DNA from: Leptodactylus fallax
Taxonomy: Eukaryota > Chordata > Amphibia > Anura > Leptodactylidae
Direction: 5' to 3'
Assembly: GCA_947044405.1 (NCBI GenBank)
Contig: CAMRHE010000063.1
Coordinates: 7,284,001 to 7,348,000 of the forward strand
Length of the DNA: 64,000 nt
Positions 21,975-34,399 of the stretch are shown here, piece by piece. Made by a program: the position numbers and the translations under genes. Within the stretch, counting starts at the first letter, position 1. Every line of letters begins with the position of its first letter. Under the pieces are notes generated by a model. The model did not search any database, was not told where the DNA came from, and worked only from the letters and a program-made list of their open reading frames with translations.

Positions 21975-23085
21975 AATATAAAATTCACATATAAACCAAG
22001 GTCCAAGTATCTAAAAGTACACCCAAGTCCATCTAGGGGGCAGCACTGTAACCCCATATGGAAGTTTCTATCAAACTAATTCTTTTTGTTTCCTAGGAAG
22101 CTCTGGGCATGCTGAGACTTGTGGTTCCACCATTCGGAGTTAATAATTCGCTGAGGAAGAAGACTTGCGAAACCTCAGAGTTGTAAAAAGAGAAAATTCT
22201 GTAAAATCTTTACTATGTGTAATATAAGACGAATTTGGCGTCCATCTCCTAATCGACTGAATGCAGCGCTGTTCTCTATATACGTACAAGTTCACATTGC
22301 ATGTCCAAGAAACGGCGCAGTAAATGGGTATTCCAGGTGACCGCGACAGATTGGATACAAGCTTGAAGTAGGATGTATCCTGGTCGCCGACTATTACAGT
22401 AATGGAATGATGTTGCCCTCTAGTGGACACAAAAGGATTTCCAGTCTGATCTACAAGAGCACAATAGACTTCTGCAACTTTCTCATAGACTGTGTGTGTG
22501 AATTTGTCCCCATTTCTATATATCCACTTGCTGTCAGTGAATGGAAATTATATTTTAGTAGGAAAGCTGGCCCATTTTTTTTTAACCAAGTTTTTATGTG
22601 AATTTTTGATGATTTTTGTTTTAATTTTCCATGTCTATATTGAAAAAAAGGGTATTATATCCTGCAATTTTAACTCTGACCACAAAGCCTAATCTTAGAC
22701 TGATACTTGCCAATTCTGTAGGGGATTTCTTTGCAGCAGTCGCCTCATTTATATCACAGACAGGATTACAATAGAAGATAACACCATCGACCCATCATTG
22801 CATCACTACTGATAATAGATGATGTCACAGCTTATCTCCTCCCCCTCCCTGCACAGAACATGTCTAGAACATGTCTAGAAAACTCTAGGTGTTTAGTCTC
22901 TGACTAGGAGGTAGCTTACTGCCCCAGAAACCTACACCCACACCTCTGTCTGTCACCTCTGTAGCACATCCGCCAATGACCAATCAGATTCCAGCTCTCA
23001 TTTCTTGGCAGCCCCTTGGAAATGAGTTAAGAAGTTCTCTATCTGCCTGACCATAAATACTAGACCTGGAGGGGCCATTGAGCGT
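21975..23085. other. Unassigned non-coding DNA
   Basis: No supported gene. The minus-strand frame at 22140-22430 has no recognisable domain. A p53-type site at 22856-22876 is listed separately. Confidence 0.4.
22856..22876. promoter_or_regulatory. Candidate p53-family response element
   Basis: Two perfect RRRCWWGYYY half-sites, GAACATGTCT at 22856-22865 and again at 22867-22876, are separated by one base. CATG-core half-sites with a short spacer are a recognised p53/p63/p73 target format. No gene is close (kcna5 is 26 kb away), so any role is speculative. The direct repeat also holds two AGAACA steroid-receptor half-sites. Confidence 0.4.
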
Positions 23086-23089
23086 TAGG

Positions 23090-23540
23090 CGCCCTTTATT
23101 GTTACAGCTCCTTAGTATAAGCAGTGGCTGTACCGGGTATTGCAGCTCAGTCCTATTTATTGTCATGGGGCTGAGCTGCACTACCAGGTACAGCCACTAC
23201 TAAATGTAAGGAGCTGCGTCTGCTAAAGAATGAAGGATCTGCTGGAGTGGCAAGAGTCAGACCCCCACCCACCTGATATTGATCCATTAATTTTCTAGAC
23301 CCCTTTCGGGAATCAGATTGGTTGCTGTGATGTCACTCATTTATGTCACCGGTCCCTCTCCAGTGATCGCTGAGATTGCTGATTGGCCTCAGCGGTCACG
23401 TGGGGCGCAGGACTTCCAGCGTGCCCAAATGGACAGCGGCATTGGACGCCGAGGACAGGTATTTTTTTTTGTTACACCTTCCCCGGCTTCGTCTGTGATT
23501 TGTCCAATTCCTTGACAACCGCTTTAATGACTTTTGTCAT
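23090..23540. repeat. Family C copy followed by family H-like repeat
   Basis: 23110-23195 forms the GCAGCTCAGTCC / GGGCTGAGCTGC hairpin. 23310-23540 contains ATTGGCCTCAGCGGTCACGTG and GACGCCGAGGACAGGTAT, shared with 60540-60670 and partly 39470-39560, and ends in a CCGCTTTAA-type terminus. Confidence 0.6.
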
Positions 23541-24540
23541 GTGAGATGATCTGATCATGGATTGTCCTAAGGCTGAGACCTGCAACGATCAGACAGCAAA
23601 TTTCTAACTGCACTGCAGCACCTCCACAGGCGACATGAAGAATTACATGTTAGTGAAAGGGTTGTCTGTGTAATACATAACTGTGCTGGGTCCTCCAGAG
23701 AGGGACACTGGGGGGGAATTTAGTTTTTGAGTCCTGTAGGCCGAGGCTCCAGCCTCTTCATAATTCTGGTGTATTGTGGGAAGTCCTGTACACCAGAAAT
23801 GGAATCTCTAGAACTATCTCTAGAACTATCTATCTGGTGTAACTCATGACGTACAGTAAACCTGATGTCCACCTCAGAAAATTTTAGGCAATTGAGGAGC
23901 CCGGGGTACTCGAGGAGAGGTAATAATGTCTGTGGTGAGGAGCGGGGCTGTCTCCAAAAATCTAATACTGTATAAAACATGTAAAAAATCCGGAATTAAT
24001 AAAACAAAAATTCCAAAGAAGCGTCTTTGTAACTAACACCGTCCTTGTAGCGCCCGTCCTTGTAACGCCCGATCCTGGCGGCGCGCTGTATGTACCCAGG
24101 AAGTCACACATTTTGTATTTTCCCAAATGACCCTTAGTTTCCCAGAGCAGTAAAGTCCATCTCACATCTCGTCTCCCTCAGACATAATGTAGCCCATTGA
24201 TACGGCCAGACATGAAAGAAAACATCTGGGAAGTTTCCAGAACTTTACACAGAATTCTTTTTTTCTCTCTGTCTGTGTCAATAAATCCAGGAGCTTGTGG
24301 TCCGTGGCTGAAAGGTAACAGAGCTGGTCTTGTACGGTCCTGGGCTCTGACACCACAAGTAGGAAAATACATGGACATAAAGGCAAATAAACAGCGGCAC
24401 AGATGTCCAATGTGAACAGGGATTCCTGTAAGTTTCCATATACAGTGTACTTAGTCTTCCTCAGCTGATCCTGAAGAAGATCTTCTCAGCCTTTGTAGCT
24501 AGTGGGCAGGGCATTTAGGGACCTGGAACCTGCTCCTTCT
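23541..24540. other. Unassigned non-coding DNA
   Basis: No supported gene or repeat. A short direct repeat (TCTCTAGAACTA twice) lies at about 23806-23830. Confidence 0.4.
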
Positions 24541-24690
24541 AAGGCTACGTTCACACGGTAGATGAGAAAGTCCCGCGCACACACGGCTTTTATGCCCGCT
24601 GATTTCAGTTTAAAAACAGCGAACGGCCGACAAACCTCATTATAGTCAGGGCTCCGTATGTAACCGCTGTTTTAGTGTCCGGGTACAGCG
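24540..24690. repeat. Dispersed family J copy
   Basis: Begins CTAAGGCTACGTTCACACGG. The motif TAAGGCT(A/G)(C/T)(A/G)TTCACA recurs at about 11425, 26458 and 63775 and, as TTAAGGTGCATTCACACGG, at 59519. I recognise it as a common amphibian repeat start but cannot name it. Confidence 0.5.
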
Positions 24691-24694
24691 TCCA

Positions 24695-25565
24695 GATCTA
24701 GGGCAGTCAAGGATATTGTCTGCATCCCTGGTGGTCCAAGGTAATAAAGAGGTCAAACTCCTTGCTGGTGTAGGGCAGTGAATCACAGTATCCCTGGGGC
24801 TCTGGGGTGAAGAAGGGGTTTATTCTAGTACCTGTGGTGGTCATCTGGGTTAATGTGAAGGATTAATGTAATTATTTCTGCTGGTATATGGCCATAAAGG
24901 GGTTAACATCAGCATATCTGGTATTCCACGGTAAAGAAAAGCTTAATGTTACTATGTGGTAGTCAAGAGTACTGAAGGAGTTGATCTCAATATCCCTGGT
25001 GGTCTAGGCATAGTCTAAGTGGTCTATAGTAGTGAAGAAGTTGCTCTCAATATTCCCTGGTGGTCTAGGGCAGTGAAGGAGTTGATCTCAATGTCCCTGG
25101 TGGTCTAAGGTTGTGAAGAAGTTTCTCTCAATATTTCTTTATGGTCTAGGGTAGTGAAGGAGTTGACCTTAATGCCCCTGGTGGTCTAAGGTAGTGAAGG
25201 AGTTGATCTCAATGCCCCTGGTGGTCTAGGGTAGTGAAGGAAATGATCTCAATATCTCAGGTGGTCTAGGTTAATGAAGGAGTTGATCTCAATATCCCTG
25301 GTGGTCAAGTGTAGTGAAAGAGTTGATCTCAATATCCCTGGTGGTCTAGGGCAATTAAGTCATTGATCTCAATATCCCTGATGGTCTAGGGTAGTAAAGG
25401 AGTTGATCTCAATATCCTTGGTGGTCTAGGACAATTAAGTCATTGATCTCAAAATCCCTGATGGTCTAGGGTAGTGAAAGAGTTGATCTCAATATCCCTG
25501 GTGGTCTAGGGCAATGAAGGAGTTGATCTCAATATCCCTGGTGGTCTAGGGTAGTGAAGGGCTAA
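24695..25565. repeat. 40-bp minisatellite, about 20 units
   Basis: Units contain CCCTGGTGGTCTAGGGTAGT then GAAGGAGTTGATCTCAATAT. The 3' half (25060-25560) is most regular and the 5' units are diverged. There is no link to a MITE arm that I can see. Confidence 0.85.
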
Positions 25566-25589
25566 TGTTAATTAGACCAAGGAGTATAA

Positions 25590-25925
25590 TGCGAGGTGGC
25601 GGCCCAGGGGAGATGTGGAAACATAATAAACACAGATACTCACCTTCCTCGCCTCTCCTGGGCTCCCGGACCCTGACATCGATGAACCCCATATGACCAA
25701 TGGAGCCCAAAGACAAGCCTCAGCTATAACGTTGGGCCACTGACCTCACCCAAGAGGCCAGAAGATGCCTGGGAAAGATCATAAGTCACTATGAGGGAAT
25801 CCAGGAGAGGTGACCAAGGTAAATATCAGTATTTATTATTCTTCTGCCCCTCCCGTGGGTCTCCGCTTATTATAGTCTGAAGAGACCCCACAGTATAATA
25901 ATAAAACTTCCAAAAATTAAACTTC
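25590..25925. repeat. Family E fragment
   Basis: Contains CCCATATGACCAATGGAGCCC, AAGAGGCCAGAAGATGCC and TATTATAGTCTGAAGAGACCCCACAGTATAATAATA, the recurring core of family E. Ends are not clear. Confidence 0.5.
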
Positions 25926-26569
25926 CAGACGAACCTTGAGAACTTTGACTTATGAAGCCATACCCTAAAATGGCAGGCCGGGGACGGGCCCAGGATTGGT
26001 CTAGGGGCGGGACTTGGTAGGTATGTACTAAATAGATGCTACCAAGATGGCATGCAGGGCAACAGACCGGGATAAACACTGAGGAGGCCACAACATTCGC
26101 TCTTATACTTCCGTCCCCCCCAAACAACCTACTGTCAAAAGTGCCACGAGTCAGACCCCCACCAGTCTGATATTGATGGCCTATAGGTTGCTATGGACAC
26201 CAGTAGACAATTTTATTTGTAGTACTAACAGTAGCCACCAGCAGAGGACAGTAGAGTATCCATTTATTTCTCTGGTCTATGATCACAGGATGAAAACCTT
26301 CCGATAATTTTAGTACAGAATTTTCCGTCAATTATTATTTTATGAAGATTTATATAGAAACCAACACCACAGGATGAGCTGCTGATATCTAAGCCGAATG
26401 TTCCTTACTTATTACTATTGTGTGGATGAAGTTATTATCCTCCCAATACTGTCCCTTTAAGGCTGTGTTCACACATATAACAATGTACCATCTACGTCCT
26501 CCTGTAACACAGTCAGCCTGTAATGCCGCCTGGACTTATCTTTGGTTGGCGGAGTTATACCGTGACGTG

Positions 26570-27015
26570 GACCTGTATCTCCCAACTTTCAAAAAACTGA
26601 AAGAGGGATGCGTAAATTCACTGTGAATTTACGTGTAGTAAGACTCACCTCCTGACCCATCCACCTTGACTATGGCTCCGCCCATTCCCATCCATTTCTC
26701 TTTTTGCACCCACACAGTATAATGCCCCTATAGTTGCCCTGACATGATATGCCCCCACATTATAATGTCCCCCTTCAGTTTCCTTCACTCTATAATGTCC
26801 CCCTCCAACTGTCCCCACAGTATAATGTCCACTTCCAATTGCCCCCACATTATAATGCTCCTTTCCAGCACCCTCATATTATAATATCCCCCTCCAGTTG
26901 CCCCCACATCATAATGTCCCCCTTCAGCTGCCCCATGGTAAAATGCCCCCCTCCAACTGCCCGCACTGTATAGTGTCCCCCTTCAGCTGCCCCTACAGTA
27001 TAATGGTACTCTTTG
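26570..27015. mobile_element. TIR element carrying a 30-bp satellite, copy 1 (partial)
   Basis: The left end reads CTCCCAACTTTC followed by AAAGAGGGATGCG, the mirror of the right end of copy 3 at 35960-36010. Then about ten 30-bp units of the type CCCCCACATTATAATGTCCC occupy 26700-27010. The opposite end is missing: sequence passes into a family E fragment at about 27015. Confidence 0.7.
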
Positions 27016-27019
27016 GTCA

Positions 27020-27330
27020 TCTTCTCAACTCCACGCTCCAGGTTTACCGGTCATGTGGGGCTTGTGTTAAAACACCATGATGTCAGCGCACCCCATGTGT
27101 CCACTGAGGCCCAATCACAGGCTTCAGTGGTCCCCCAGGGCCTGTGATGTCACCCTGAAGACCGTAAAAGACCTGAAGCCTCGAGGATGCCCAGGGAAAG
27201 GTGTGGGAAAGTAGGTATCAGTGTTTATTATGTTTCCGCCCTTGCCTTGGGCCTATTTCCAGTTTGGACCACGAATCAGGTGGATAAACCTCGCAAATAT
27301 TCTCAAAACAAATCTTGCGAGGTTCACCCA
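27020..27330. repeat. Family E fragment
   Basis: Contains CACCATGATGTCAGCGC, CACTGAGGCCCAATCACAGG, CAGGGAAAGGTGTGGGAAAG and AATCTTGCGAGGTTCACCCAT, matching the right half of the copy at 55880-56430. Confidence 0.55.
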
Positions 27331-27782
27331 TCTTCAGAAATGACCCCCCACATCGAGGCTGACTTGGTTCAATATCTGCAACTGCTAAACTTTTTTTTTC
27401 TCTTACTAGTTGTTTAGTTGTTTCAGCAGACCTGCAGTGTAAAGCATGGTGGAGAGACCAAACAGTAGGAAGTGAATGTCAGACTACCTGAGACTCCAAT
27501 AGACAATACAGCTGAGTTTCACACATTGGTCAATGGAGATGAGCTGGAAGGCAGAAAACAAACAGCAGGTAAGTACCAGCCAAGGTAAAAAGACACAAAT
27601 CTGTCATCCAAAAATACCATGGAAGGAGGGGTGGACTTGTGTAAAATTTCAATTTAACTTCTTCTTTAGAGGGAGGTCCTCCACCATGGATGTGCAGCTC
27701 CACATCGATAGCCCAGTGGACATCGCAAACATTTTATGAGGTCAGGTGAGTGCCTAGTATTCATCTTTTATAGACCAGGCTA

Positions 27783-28445
27783 TTGTGGCAGCTGCCTACA
27801 GGCCTTCACCTCCCAGCTGCCTACGGGCTTCACCTCCACGGGTCTTTCACCTCCCAGCTGCCTAAAGGCTCCACTTTTATTGGGCCATCACTTCCCAGCT
27901 GCCTGCGGGATCCACCTCCATGTTACTTTCACCTCCCAGCTGCCTGCAGGCCTCCACCTTCATGGGACCTTCACCTCCCAGGTGCCCACGGGCCTCCAAC
28001 TTCATGGGACCTTCACCTCCCAGATGCCTACGGGTTCCACTTTCATGGAACCTTCACCTCCCAGCTGCCTACAGGCTCCACCTCCATGGGACCTTTATCT
28101 CCCAGCTGTCTACAGGATCCACCTTCATGGGACCGTCACCTCCCAGCTGCCTATGGGCACCACCTCCATGGGACCTTTATCTCCCAGCTGTCTACAGGGT
28201 CCACCTTCATGGGACCGTCACCTCCCAGCTGCCTATGGGCTCCACCTCCATGGGACCTTTATCTCCCAGCTGTCTAAAGGGTCCATCTTCATGGGACCGT
28301 CACCTCCCAGCTGCCTATAGGCACCACCTCCATGGGACCTTTATCTCCCAGCTGTCTACGGGCCTCCACCTCCATGGGACCCTCACATCCCACCTGCTTA
28401 CAGGCTTCACCTTTATGGGACCTTCACCTCCCAGCTGCCCTAGCT
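27783..28445. repeat. 41-bp minisatellite, about 16 units
   Basis: Units contain CACCTCCCAGCTGCCTA, then GGCTCCACCTCCATGGGACC. A later part alternates two unit types (CAGCTGCCTA with ...GGGACCTTTAT and CAGCTGTCTA with ...GGGACCGTCAC), giving an 82-bp dimer. Units of 41 bp shift frame each time, and all three forward frames stay open for 160-195 codons because the unit lacks stops. This is not evidence for protein. Confidence 0.9.
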
Positions 28446-28679
28446 CTGACAGTATGTTGTCTGAGGTAAAATAAGTCTGGAATAGTAGACATTTGTGAGG
28501 CTGTTGTATACCTCACATAGGCCTGGTGGGTATATACTATACCACCTGTACCCAGAGAAAAGAGCTCAACTTTTTCCCCAGCCACAGCACCACCTCAGGG
28601 CAGATTCCGTGAAGGACATGCACTAAGCCAGTGGTAGAATCAAGTCTCCCAACGCAAAAAGGACCAAGTACTATTAATA

Positions 28680-29055
28680 TAGGCAATGAATGATCTTGGC
28701 ACTGTATGGCACTATTTGGGCACTGCATGGGATTAAAATAGGCACTGTATAGCATTATTGATCTCATCACTATATGGCACTACTATAGGCACTGTATTAC
28801 ATGACTGATCAGAACACTTAATGGCACTATTTGGGCACTGTATGGCCCTACTATAAGCACTGTATGACACAACTGATGAGGTCACTATATGGCAGTATTT
28901 GGGCACTGTATGGCACTACTATAGGCATTGTATCACATGCCTAACCAGCACACTATATGGCACTATTTGGGCACTGCATGGCACTACTATAGGCACTGTA
29001 TGACACTATTGAACTGGTAAATATATACACTATTTGAGCACTGTATGTCACATTA
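28680..29055. repeat. Degenerate minisatellite around a GGCACTGTAT motif
   Basis: Repeated words GGCACTATTTGGGCACTG, GGCACTACTATAGGCACTG and TATGACAC recur about every 20-21 bp, with a higher period near 110-120 bp. Confidence 0.8.
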
Positions 29056-29537
29056 TTTCTGGATGGTGTAAGGTAGGACCCCCAACTATTAGACATTTAT
29101 GACATAACCTATGGATAAGATGAGAATGCCCCTTTAAGTGTCCTTGGATGCTTTTGTTATATTTACAACTGTATAATTCCTATCGCATGTCTGATGCTGA
29201 CCAATGAGAAGACTAGATATACTGTAATATTTTTTATGGAACATGACGCCAACCACTGGCACCTTCTATGTAGCGGCGCTCTGCTTCCAGGAATACATCA
29301 GTCAACGCACTATTTGATGCTGATATATGACACAGGAAACAACACAGATTTTTTTTAACTCTGCGTTTGAGGGTAAACAGGATTATAAAAACTATTTTAA
29401 TGGTAGTGTAACATCCCCCGGCACACAAGGCCAAGAATAGTGTGACAGGCAGAGCCCCCTGCCCAGAGAATGTATGGACTGTGCACCTGCAGCCTCTGCC
29501 ATAAATCATACATAAAGGAAGAGTCAGTGGATCCCCG

Positions 29538-29595
<58 letters not shown>

Positions 29596-29679
29596 GATAG
29601 ATAGATAAATAGAGATAGATAGATAGATAGATAGATGCATAGATGAGTAGATAGATACTGTAGATGAATAGATAGAATA

Positions 29680-29714
<35 letters not shown>

Positions 29715-30035
29715 CTGTAGATAGACAGATAGATACTGAAGATGAATAGATAGAATAATAGATAGATACTGTAGATGAGTAGATACATACTGTAGATAGA
29801 TAGATAGATAGGAGATAGATAGATAGATAGATGGATGCTGTATATGAATAGATGGATAATAGATAAATACTATTACTGTAAATAATAGATACTGTATATT
29901 ATTCAATATTACTATAGATGAGTACAGTAGATAGATAGATACGGTAGATGAGTAGATGAATAGATAGATAACTGATAGAATAATAGATAGATACTGTAGA
30001 TAGATAGAATATAGATAGATAGATAGATAGATATT
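29538..30035. repeat. GATA microsatellite
   Basis: (GATA)n with interspersed GATACTGTAGATGA and GAATAGATAGAATAATA blocks. Minus-strand frames of 169-184 aa are low-complexity. Confidence 0.95.
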
Positions 30036-30409
30036 AAGTGTGTGTCTCTAAACATTATGTTTTACAGTGCAAATGGCATCTCCCAGCATGACAGCACAGA
30101 TTACGCACACAGGAGTATCGCCACCACAGGCTGATGAGACTTACCTTTGTTTATACATATATGTGGACGCCTCCCATGGACACCAAACATCAACATAAGT
30201 TGTTTCGGTTTTCCTGGAGCCTCCCTGCGGTGACGTCCACCGTACATCTGTGTATAATGTATGATGGTGAGTTATTTTCTTCCATCGTATTTACTATAAA
30301 CTTACATTTGTGACATTTATCTAGATGCCATGTTAGTAGTATAAACAATATAACCAGGGCGCTGTATACACAATACGGAAATCGGGGAGACCTGTCTTTA
30401 GCATTAGCT

Positions 30410-30655
30410 TGGGGGCTTGTCTGCTCCACAAGACCAACTTATAGTAAATAGGTTAGGAAAGTGGCTACAAAGAGTGTCTCTCTTTCTGGAGGACCCGGCC
30501 TGTCCTGCACTACACAGACATTCTAATGATTTCAATGGACACCATGTAGTACTTCAGTTATCCTGCGGTGGCAGTGTAGGAAAACTGAACCTTTGGTTTA
30601 CAGCTGATCTTGGTGAGTTCCAGCAGCCGGACTCTCTGTGATCGGTCAGAAGTGA
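30410..30655. repeat. Dispersed family D copy
   Basis: Contains ACAAAGAGTGTCTCTCTTTC, TTCAATGGACACCATGTAGT, CCTGCGGTGGCAGTG and ACAGCTGATCTTGG, in the same order as 54540-54740. Confidence 0.6.
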
Positions 30656-30899
30656 GGACCCTGGTGTAACATATGGATACGTTGCAGTATGCAGTAAAAT
30701 TCTGCTGCACAAAAATTTTGCTACATCTAAACATAGCCGTACGCTCTAGCATACAATTTCAACACAATCATGAATCTCACATGACTAGAAGCATTAGACA
30801 AAGCATTTATATTTATCAAATTGTCACCCTTATATTTTTTATTTTCAGTCTCACAACCCAGAATATTTAAAAGCTTTGTCCAGAATAAAATTAAAAAGC

Positions 30900-31090
30900 T
30901 TTGTTTTTTTTCCCCTAAAAACAGTGCCACTTTTGTCCACAGGCCGGGTCTTCAATTGCAGCTTAGCTTCATTCACTATATGGAGTAGAGTTGCAATACC
31001 AGATACAACCTGCAACAAAAAGTGGTGCTGTTTTTGGGAAAAACAAAAACCTGAAACTCTTTGAAAATCCTGTAAAAGCCCTTTAAGAAT
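30900..31090. repeat. Family C copy
   Basis: TTGCAGCTTAGCTTCATTCA and a degenerate mirror, then TACCAGATACAACC, GTGGTGCTGTTTTTGGG and CCCTTTAAG. Confidence 0.6.
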
Positions 31091-31194
31091 TTTGCACCTC
31101 ATTGGTCCTAAACTGGTGGTGAGTGGATTAAGAAAATGGCCATATGGGGAAGGGCGACTATACATTACAGAACCCTGTTAGTATTCCTAATTTG

Positions 31195-31490
31195 CTTGTT
31201 AGTAATACTGTCATTCCCCATAACATAGCAATTCTGGGGCATCATTTCTCATAACTGGACATTTTGTTGTTCCTCTGTTATTCCTCTTGGAAATTTATGA
31301 ATAAATTGACTGGGCAATACCAACTAGAACTGTCATCGCTGATTGGGTAGTATCATAGTGTGCAGGGACACACCTCCAACTGGTAACACCCAGTTGCCAT
31401 TTTATTCATAAATTTCCAGTAGGAATAACAGAGGAACAGAAAAGCAGAGCTTTCTATAAACAAATACTCCAGAATGGCTGTTCTATAGGA
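31195..31490. mobile_element. Foldback repeat family F, copy 1
   Basis: Inverted arms: TTGTTCCTCTGTTATTCCTC and GGAAATTTATGAATAAATTG on the left mirror TTTATTCATAAATTTCCAGT and GGAATAACAGAGGAACAG on the right. The same structure recurs at 37600-37900. Non-coding; no target duplication identified. Confidence 0.7.
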
Positions 31491-31551
31491 TTATTTACTA
31501 AAACAGACATGCCAGGAGTGGTGATAGATCCAGTAAAGTAAATTAAAGTAT

Positions 31552-31917
31552 TTAAGAGAACTCTTCAGCATCTCTACCAACTACACCTCTTTGCACCCTT
31601 TAGTAGCTCCTGATTCCACTGATTCCGGTGCAGTTGGAATTTTTTCTGTAGCTCCCACCATTCCTGAGTAATCATTTCTGTTAGTTTCAGCACCCTATAT
31701 GTTAAATAGCCTCTCTACAGTGAGGTGGGCAGTCCTAGTGTGGGACCGCCCCTGACAGTAGAGAGACTTATTATAATATTGGGTGCTAAAAATAATTGTA
31801 CAGATTACTCAGGAACAGTAGGGGCTAGAGAAAAAAATTCCAACTTTGCCAGAATCATCGAAACAGGATCTACTAAAGGGTGCAAAGAGTTGGAGTTGGT
31901 GGAGAGGTTCCCTTTAA
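31552..31917. mobile_element. TTAA-bounded foldback MITE (family B, copy 2)
   Basis: 366 bp, TTAA at 31552-31555 and 31914-31917, the same length as copy 1. Left TTCAGCATCTCTACCAAC mirrors right GTTGGTGGAGAGG, and CTGATTCCGGTGCAGTTGG mirrors CCAACTTTGCCAGAATCA. Confidence 0.85.
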
Positions 31918-31929
31918 GGGGTTGTATAG

Positions 31930-32100
31930 AATGACATGGACAAAATGGCCGCTTTTTACAAAAACAGTGCCATTCCTATTCACAGGTTGTGAGTGGTACT
32001 GCAGTTTAGCCATTATGTTTCACTATAGCTGAGCTGCAATACCAGATACAACCAATAGTCAAGTGAGGCGCTATATTTGAAAAATCAGTTCGTTTTTTTT
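31930..32100. repeat. Family C copy
   Basis: Contains ACTGCAGTTTAGCCATTATG and CACTATAGCTGAGCTGCAAT hairpin arms, TACCAGATACAACC and GTGAGGCGCTATATTTG. Confidence 0.65.
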
Positions 32101-32820
32101 TTTTGTTTTTTTTTTTTTTAATAATGGGGCATCTCACTTCATCTCAGTCCCTGCCAGTGGGTGATTTCTCTGTTTGCGGTCATTTTTCCTTCTGCAGGTT
32201 ATTTGTATAATCTGGAAACACTGCCCAACGTGGAATGTTTTATTAATAGGAACAGAATGAAGGAAAACGAAACCGCAGGTTCCTGTTACCGCTGGCAGAT
32301 GACAGCGCCGCTGTTATTGTCACCCTGGTTTGCATCTTCTTTCTTCCTGCTCCTAATAAAACATTTAAATTTCACAATTTTAATTTATTCCGTTTTCCTA
32401 ATTTCTAGGATTACATTCATTCCTGATTACTTATCTGACACCTTCCTGTAAGTGTGTGATGCCAGCTTTATAATGACAGGAAAGGTCACACTTTGCTGAA
32501 ATACTCTGTGCTTCAGGGGACAGTGGTCTACCTGCCTTAGAAGTAGGGCACTCAACTATGGGGTCTAGTACTAAACTACTCCCCCTGCTTACACTGTGCC
32601 ATCTAACCCTCTCCCATGTCCTGTATTCTCCTCCACTACCGTGTAGGTTACCTCTTAAAGAGCCAGTGGCCCCACTTTTTTGTCAACATCAGCCAATTCC
32701 CAGGTGCCCTGGCTTTCATAAGGAACCCTCCCCCATCCCTCTGAACCCACGCAATAGTATCCGAATCATTATAATGGTCAGCAAAGTTGGTTATTCTTGA
32801 TACCCCTCTTATTGACCTGG
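32101..32820. other. Unassigned DNA with possible conserved segment
   Basis: Poly-T at 32092-32120. 32165-32450 is open on the + strand for 96 codons but shows no domain. Its balanced composition and absence of repeat words make it a candidate for conserved non-coding DNA. Confidence 0.35.
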
Positions 32821-33421
32821 CTTGTGTATGTGACCTTATAATGTCCCCCTTGTGGCCCCCACACAGGATAATGTCCTCTTGGAGCCAGCACAGTATAATG
32901 TCCCCCTTGTGGCTCCCACACAGTATAATTCTCCATCTCCTTAGCCCTACACAGTAACATGTCCCCCTTGTGGCTCCCATACAGAAAAATGTCCCCCTTC
33001 AGGCACCTACACAGTAACATGTCCCCCTTGTGGCCCCCCACACACAGAATAATGTCCCCATTTTCCCACACATTATACTTGTACCCCTTGTGGCCCCTAC
33101 ACAATATAATGGCCCCCTTTGTGTCCCCCTCTCTGTATAATGTTCCCTTGTGGCTACCACTCAGAAACATTTCCCCCCTTGTGGCCCTCACACAGTATAT
33201 TGGTCCCCCTTGTGTCCCCTACACAGTATAATGTCCCCCCCTTCTGGTCCTCATGAAGTATAATGGTCCCTCTTGTGGCCCTCACACAGTATAAATGTCC
33301 CCCTTGTGGTCCCTCACAGACTAGAATAGTGGAGCAGAAGGCCTTGACATATCTCACGGCATCCAGGGCAGTGGGACAGCACCTGAAATCCAGGACTGTC
33401 CTGCTAAATTCGAGGTATGTT
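32820..33421. mobile_element. TIR element carrying a 30-bp satellite, copy 2
   Basis: About fifteen 30-bp units, C-rich on this strand (GGCCCCCACACAGTATAATG then TCCCCCTTGT), fill 32830-33310. The right end has AATCCAGGACTGTCCTGCTAAATTCGAGGTATG (33387-33419), matching in reverse the left end of copy 3. The left end is unclear. Long minus-strand frames are satellite read-through. Confidence 0.75.
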
Positions 33422-34399
33422 TATGCACCAATCATGGCTAATTCATGGATAGTGAACTGGGGAGTTTTGTGTTAAAGTCCAGCACTTGCAGGGTTAAGGG
33501 TGATATTAGACTCATATTACCATGCTACCACCAGGGGGAGTTCACTATATAAAGTTCAATACTAACTGTAACTTCATATGTAGTTGGCTCCCCCTAGTGG
33601 TGACTAAATATTGCCAGAATAGTATCCTATATAAAGTCAGAAAAACAGTGCACCGCTACTCTACCGCCACTATACTGCTACTATACCTCTATTAAACAGA
33701 TATGCAATTTTGATCTAAAAACTGATTACTGGGCATTACCTTTAATAAAGGTGCAGTGTACTTTCCGAATCTGTCAGTCGGGGGGTGGTGAAGTCAGAAA
33801 ATGCTTTGGTCCAATACCTGTAAACGTTCACACTGGAGCCATAACTCGGGCTGTAACAGGGCCCCTACTTACAATGTGCAGTGGGGCCCCCTATTATACC
33901 AGGGCCTGAGTGCAACTGTTACCTCTCCACCGCCTTATAGCTCTGTCTTGCCATTACCTATGAGTCACAGTGCAGCAAGTGCTGGGGGAGGGGGCATTTT
34001 TGCAGGTAGGAGAATAATTTATTCGGTTTATCAGGTCTCCGGGAACCTGTGGATGACGGGTTTCTGCAGTATAGACACGAGACGCATCTCAAAGCAGAAC
34101 TGAGAATCCAGCAGAACAGATGACTTCACTATTACGAGGTGCGAGAGTCCGCAGTATTCCAAGCATGTCGGATTTGCTAAGCAACAATGAGTATTTCCAG
34201 CCACGAACCTGACAGCAAACATCTCATTAGAAATCAGAAGACGATGCAATTTCTGCACCTGACTGTCAATCCATATGAAGCCAGATGTAGGGGCAAGTAA
34301 ATGGCTGGTAATTTCCTGCCAATACACAGCAGCATCTGGTATATGGGGTGCGGGGTGACCATTAGTATCTAAATTAATCCAGAGATGACCAGATAAAAC
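33422..34399. other. Unassigned DNA with a small palindrome
   Basis: 33527-33606 is a hairpin-like repeat: CACCAGGGGGAGTTCACTAT mirrored by TAGTTGGCTCCCCCTAGTGGTG. Nothing else is recognised; the frames at 33801-34103 (+) and 34031-34327 (-) have no domain. Confidence 0.4.

Noticed and set aside
29234..29906. Minus-strand frames of 169-184 aa
   Set aside because: Mostly GATA repeat; the non-repeat tail has no recognisable domain.
32161..32451. 96-aa frame with a hydrophobic stretch
   Set aside because: No family match I recognise, no splice or promoter context; the hydrophobicity follows from T-rich DNA.
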